Positions 3,724 to 5,370 of a stretch of 5,370 bases of DNA are shown here, one piece after another. The stretch spans positions 1 to 5,370 of the forward strand of contig DNXU01000590.1 of assembly GCA_003505715.1 (NCBI GenBank), given 5' to 3'. The notes below the pieces were generated by a model. That model searched no databases, was not told where the DNA came from, and saw only the letters and a program-made list of their open reading frames with translations. The translations under genes were made by a program, and so were the position numbers. The stretch comes from Cyanobacteria bacterium UBA8803. GTDB lineage: Bacteria; Cyanobacteriota; Cyanobacteriia; Cyanobacteriales; Coleofasciculaceae. Numbering within the stretch: position 1 is the first letter of the stretch; every line of letters begins with the position of its first letter.

Positions 3724-5350
3724 CCCTGAGGCAGTGCGTTCACTTTCTAACTCACCTGCAATCTCAGTAGCGAACTCATCTTTGGCAAAATTTTGGAGGC
3801 ATAATATCCCCAAAAATGCAACTTCTCAAGAACTAGTTATTATGCACGAAGAACAACGTCAACGAGCGATTAGAGCGTTTCAAGATTTTTTAACCACGCC
3901 TTTGAATACGCGGCTGGAACAACACCATCATTTTTCTCCAGAAGCAACTGCCCTGGCGTTGTTTCAATCGGTCGTTACCAGAGTGCCAGCTTACCGAGCT
4001 TTTGTCAAAGGACGGGGTATCGATCCGGAATCTATTGAAACGTTTGAGGATTTTCAAACTCTGCCACTACTGACAAAAGACAATTACCTGCGGCGTTACC
4101 CATTGGCGGACTTATGTCGCTATGGACAATTAGAAACCTGCGATACGATCGCCGTTTCTTCTGGTTCCACTGGGCAACCGACTTTTTGGCCGCGATTTTT
4201 GACTGACGAACTGCAAATTGCTACCCGTTTCGAGCAAATATTCCGCGATAGTTTTCATGCCGATCGCTACCATACCTTAGCTGTTATTTGCTTTACCCTA
4301 GGTACTTGGGTAGGGGGGATGTACACGGCTAGCTGCTGCCGCTACCTTGCTAGCAAAGGTTATCCCATCACGGTTATTACCCCCGGCAATAACCAAACTG
4401 AGATATTCCGGGTAGTTCAGGAACTAGGGCCGTTATTTGAGCAGGTGGTGCTGTTGGGTTACCCACCTTTTATCAAAAATGTCATCGATATCGGTATTGC
4501 CAGAGGCGTGAAGTGGCATCAGTATAGGATCAAAATGGTGTTTGCTGGAGAAGTTTTTAGCGAGGAATGGCGCACTCTGGTACGGGAACGAGTTGGTTCG
4601 GATAATTCTTGCTACGACTCTGCCTCCCTTTATGGCACGGCAGATGCGGGGGTTTTGGGGAACGAAACGCCGCTGAGTATATGCATTCGGCGATTTCTGG
4701 CTAGGAATCCTGAGGCGGCACGTACCTTATTTGGAGAATCGCGCCTACCTACACTAGTACAGTATGACCCCTTAAGCCGCTTTTTTGAAACTCACAATGG
4801 CACGTTACTATTTTCCGGAGATAACGGTATTCCCCTAGTGCGCTATCACATCTCGGATACGGGGGGGGTGATCGGTTACGATGAAATGCTGAAGTTCCTA
4901 GAGCAATGGGAGTTTGACCCGATCGCTAAATTGCAGCAAAAGGGGGGAAGGGGAATTCATCCCCTACCATTTGTTTATGTTTTTGGACGGTCAGATTTTA
5001 CCGTCTCTTACTTCGGAGCTAATATCTATCCAGAGAATGTCACTGTCGGGTTAGAACAACCTGGGATTAGAGATTGGGTGACGGGCAAGTTTGTCTTGCA
5101 AGTCAAGCAGGATGCCAACCAGAATCAGTTTTTATCAGTTGTGGTGGAGTTAGCACCAACAGAGGCAGGGAGTGAAGAAAAACGGGAGGCGATCGCTTCT
5201 GCCATTCTCGCCCAACTCTTGCGGCTCAATAGCGAGTTTGCCAATTATGTCCCCGCTGAGTACCAAATGCCACAGGTAACGCTAACACCAACGGGGAACC
5301 CGGAGTATTTTCCCATCGGCGTTAAGCATCGGTATACTCGTAGGGAATAG
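3713..5350 (+). CDS. Adenylate-forming enzyme, phenylacetate-CoA ligase (PaaK)-like family
   Basis: A 545-residue member of the acyl/aryl-CoA ligase superfamily, PaaK branch. Such enzymes activate a carboxylate with ATP to an acyl-AMP and usually pass it to coenzyme A or another acceptor; the substrate cannot be read from the sequence. The N-terminal VPAYRAF (91-97) and LPLLTKDNY (117-125) are typical of PaaK. The phosphate-binding loop is VSSGSTGQPT (148-157). The A5 region reads SLYGTADAG (305-313), where PaaK usually has YGxSE, so Ser/Thr is Ala and Glu is Asp. The A7 region is RYHISDTGG (377-385, D382), and the A8 hinge is GRSDFTVSYFGANIYPENV (425-443). K538 in GVKHR may be the A10-type lysine. 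Residues 1-43 look unlike the family; the ATG at 3842 (M44) is an alternative start. Neither ATG has a Shine-Dalgarno. The last codons and TAG are made by a heptamer repeat. It stands alone here, divergent from the minus-strand block, with no CoA-pathway neighbour. Confidence 0.87.
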   Translation: MLEIPEAVRSLSNSPAISVANSSLAKFWRHNIPKNATSQELVIMHEEQRQRAIRAFQDFLTTPLNTRLEQHHHFSPEATALALFQSVVTRVPAYRAFVKGRGIDPESIETFEDFQTLPLLTKDNYLRRYPLADLCRYGQLETCDTIAVSSGSTGQPTFWPRFLTDELQIATRFEQIFRDSFHADRYHTLAVICFTLGTWVGGMYTASCCRYLASKGYPITVITPGNNQTEIFRVVQELGPLFEQVVLLGYPPFIKNVIDIGIARGVKWHQYRIKMVFAGEVFSEEWRTLVRERVGSDNSCYDSASLYGTADAGVLGNETPLSICIRRFLARNPEAARTLFGESRLPTLVQYDPLSRFFETHNGTLLFSGDNGIPLVRYHISDTGGVIGYDEMLKFLEQWEFDPIAKLQQKGGRGIHPLPFVYVFGRSDFTVSYFGANIYPENVTVGLEQPGIRDWVTGKFVLQVKQDANQNQFLSVVVELAPTEAGSEEKREAIASAILAQLLRLNSEFANYVPAEYQMPQVTLTPTGNPEYFPIGVKHRYTRRE

Positions 5351-5354
5351 GGAA
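5341..5354 (+). repeat. Tandem heptamer TAGGGAA x2 across the ligase stop codon
   Basis: Two exact TAGGGAA units (5341-5347, 5348-5354) are followed by TGGG, the start of a degenerate third unit. The second unit supplies the TAG stop (5348-5350) of the PaaK-like gene, and the first supplies its last two codons. It is a short example of a cyanobacterial heptamer repeat, different in sequence from the array at 1-66; it may extend past the window. Confidence 0.6.
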
Positions 5355-5370
5355 TGGGTTTACCCTGAGC

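Noticed and set aside
259..5196. The six GCGATCGC octamers as regulatory sites
   Set aside because: HIP1 is scattered through cyanobacterial genomes, mostly within genes as here; used only as evidence of the host lineage.
5356..5365. GGGT-TT-ACCC after the ligase stop as a terminator
   Set aside because: A four-base stem with a two-base loop is not a stable terminator and the window ends before any T-run could be seen.

Overview
The window looks like chromosomal DNA of a filamentous-type cyanobacterium. Three things point there. The octamer GCGATCGC (HIP1) occurs six times (starting at 259, 1756, 2233, 3109, 3478 and 5189), against about 0.1 expected by chance in 5.4 kb. Heptanucleotide tandem repeats of the cyanobacterial STRR kind lie next to genes. 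The gene set is also typical: a class B DnaJ with a C-terminus like other cyanobacterial DnaJ proteins, an Uma2-family protein and a YiaAB-like protein. Genus cannot be fixed from the sequence alone.

Layout. Positions 1-66 are a heptamer repeat array that runs up to dnaJ (71-1069, +). A short convergent gap follows. Then a minus-strand block is read right to left: a possible 54-residue ORF (3627-3463), an Uma2-family PD-(D/E)xK protein (3426-2848), a YiaAB two-helix membrane protein (2689-2402), a short GIY-YIG-like protein that lacks most catalytic residues (2258-2001), and a polytopic membrane protein of unknown function (1961-1158). The last two are 39 bp apart and may be cotranscribed. 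The others are 140-160 bp apart and are probably separate units. From 3713 to 5350 (+) there is an adenylate-forming enzyme of the phenylacetate-CoA ligase (PaaK) superfamily.

The genes do not form an obvious pathway; this looks like an ordinary accessory/housekeeping mix. The least ordinary parts are: (a) the 5' region of the PaaK-like gene, with a consensus Shine-Dalgarno, a 12-codon minicistron in the same frame as the main gene, and a perfect 8-bp inverted repeat whose 4-nt loop holds the annotated AUG; (b) the GIY-YIG-like protein with an eroded active site; (c) heptamer repeats at three gene edges (before dnaJ, inside the start of the 54-residue ORF, and across the stop codon of the ligase gene). 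No RNA gene, insertion sequence, CRISPR array or phage gene was seen.
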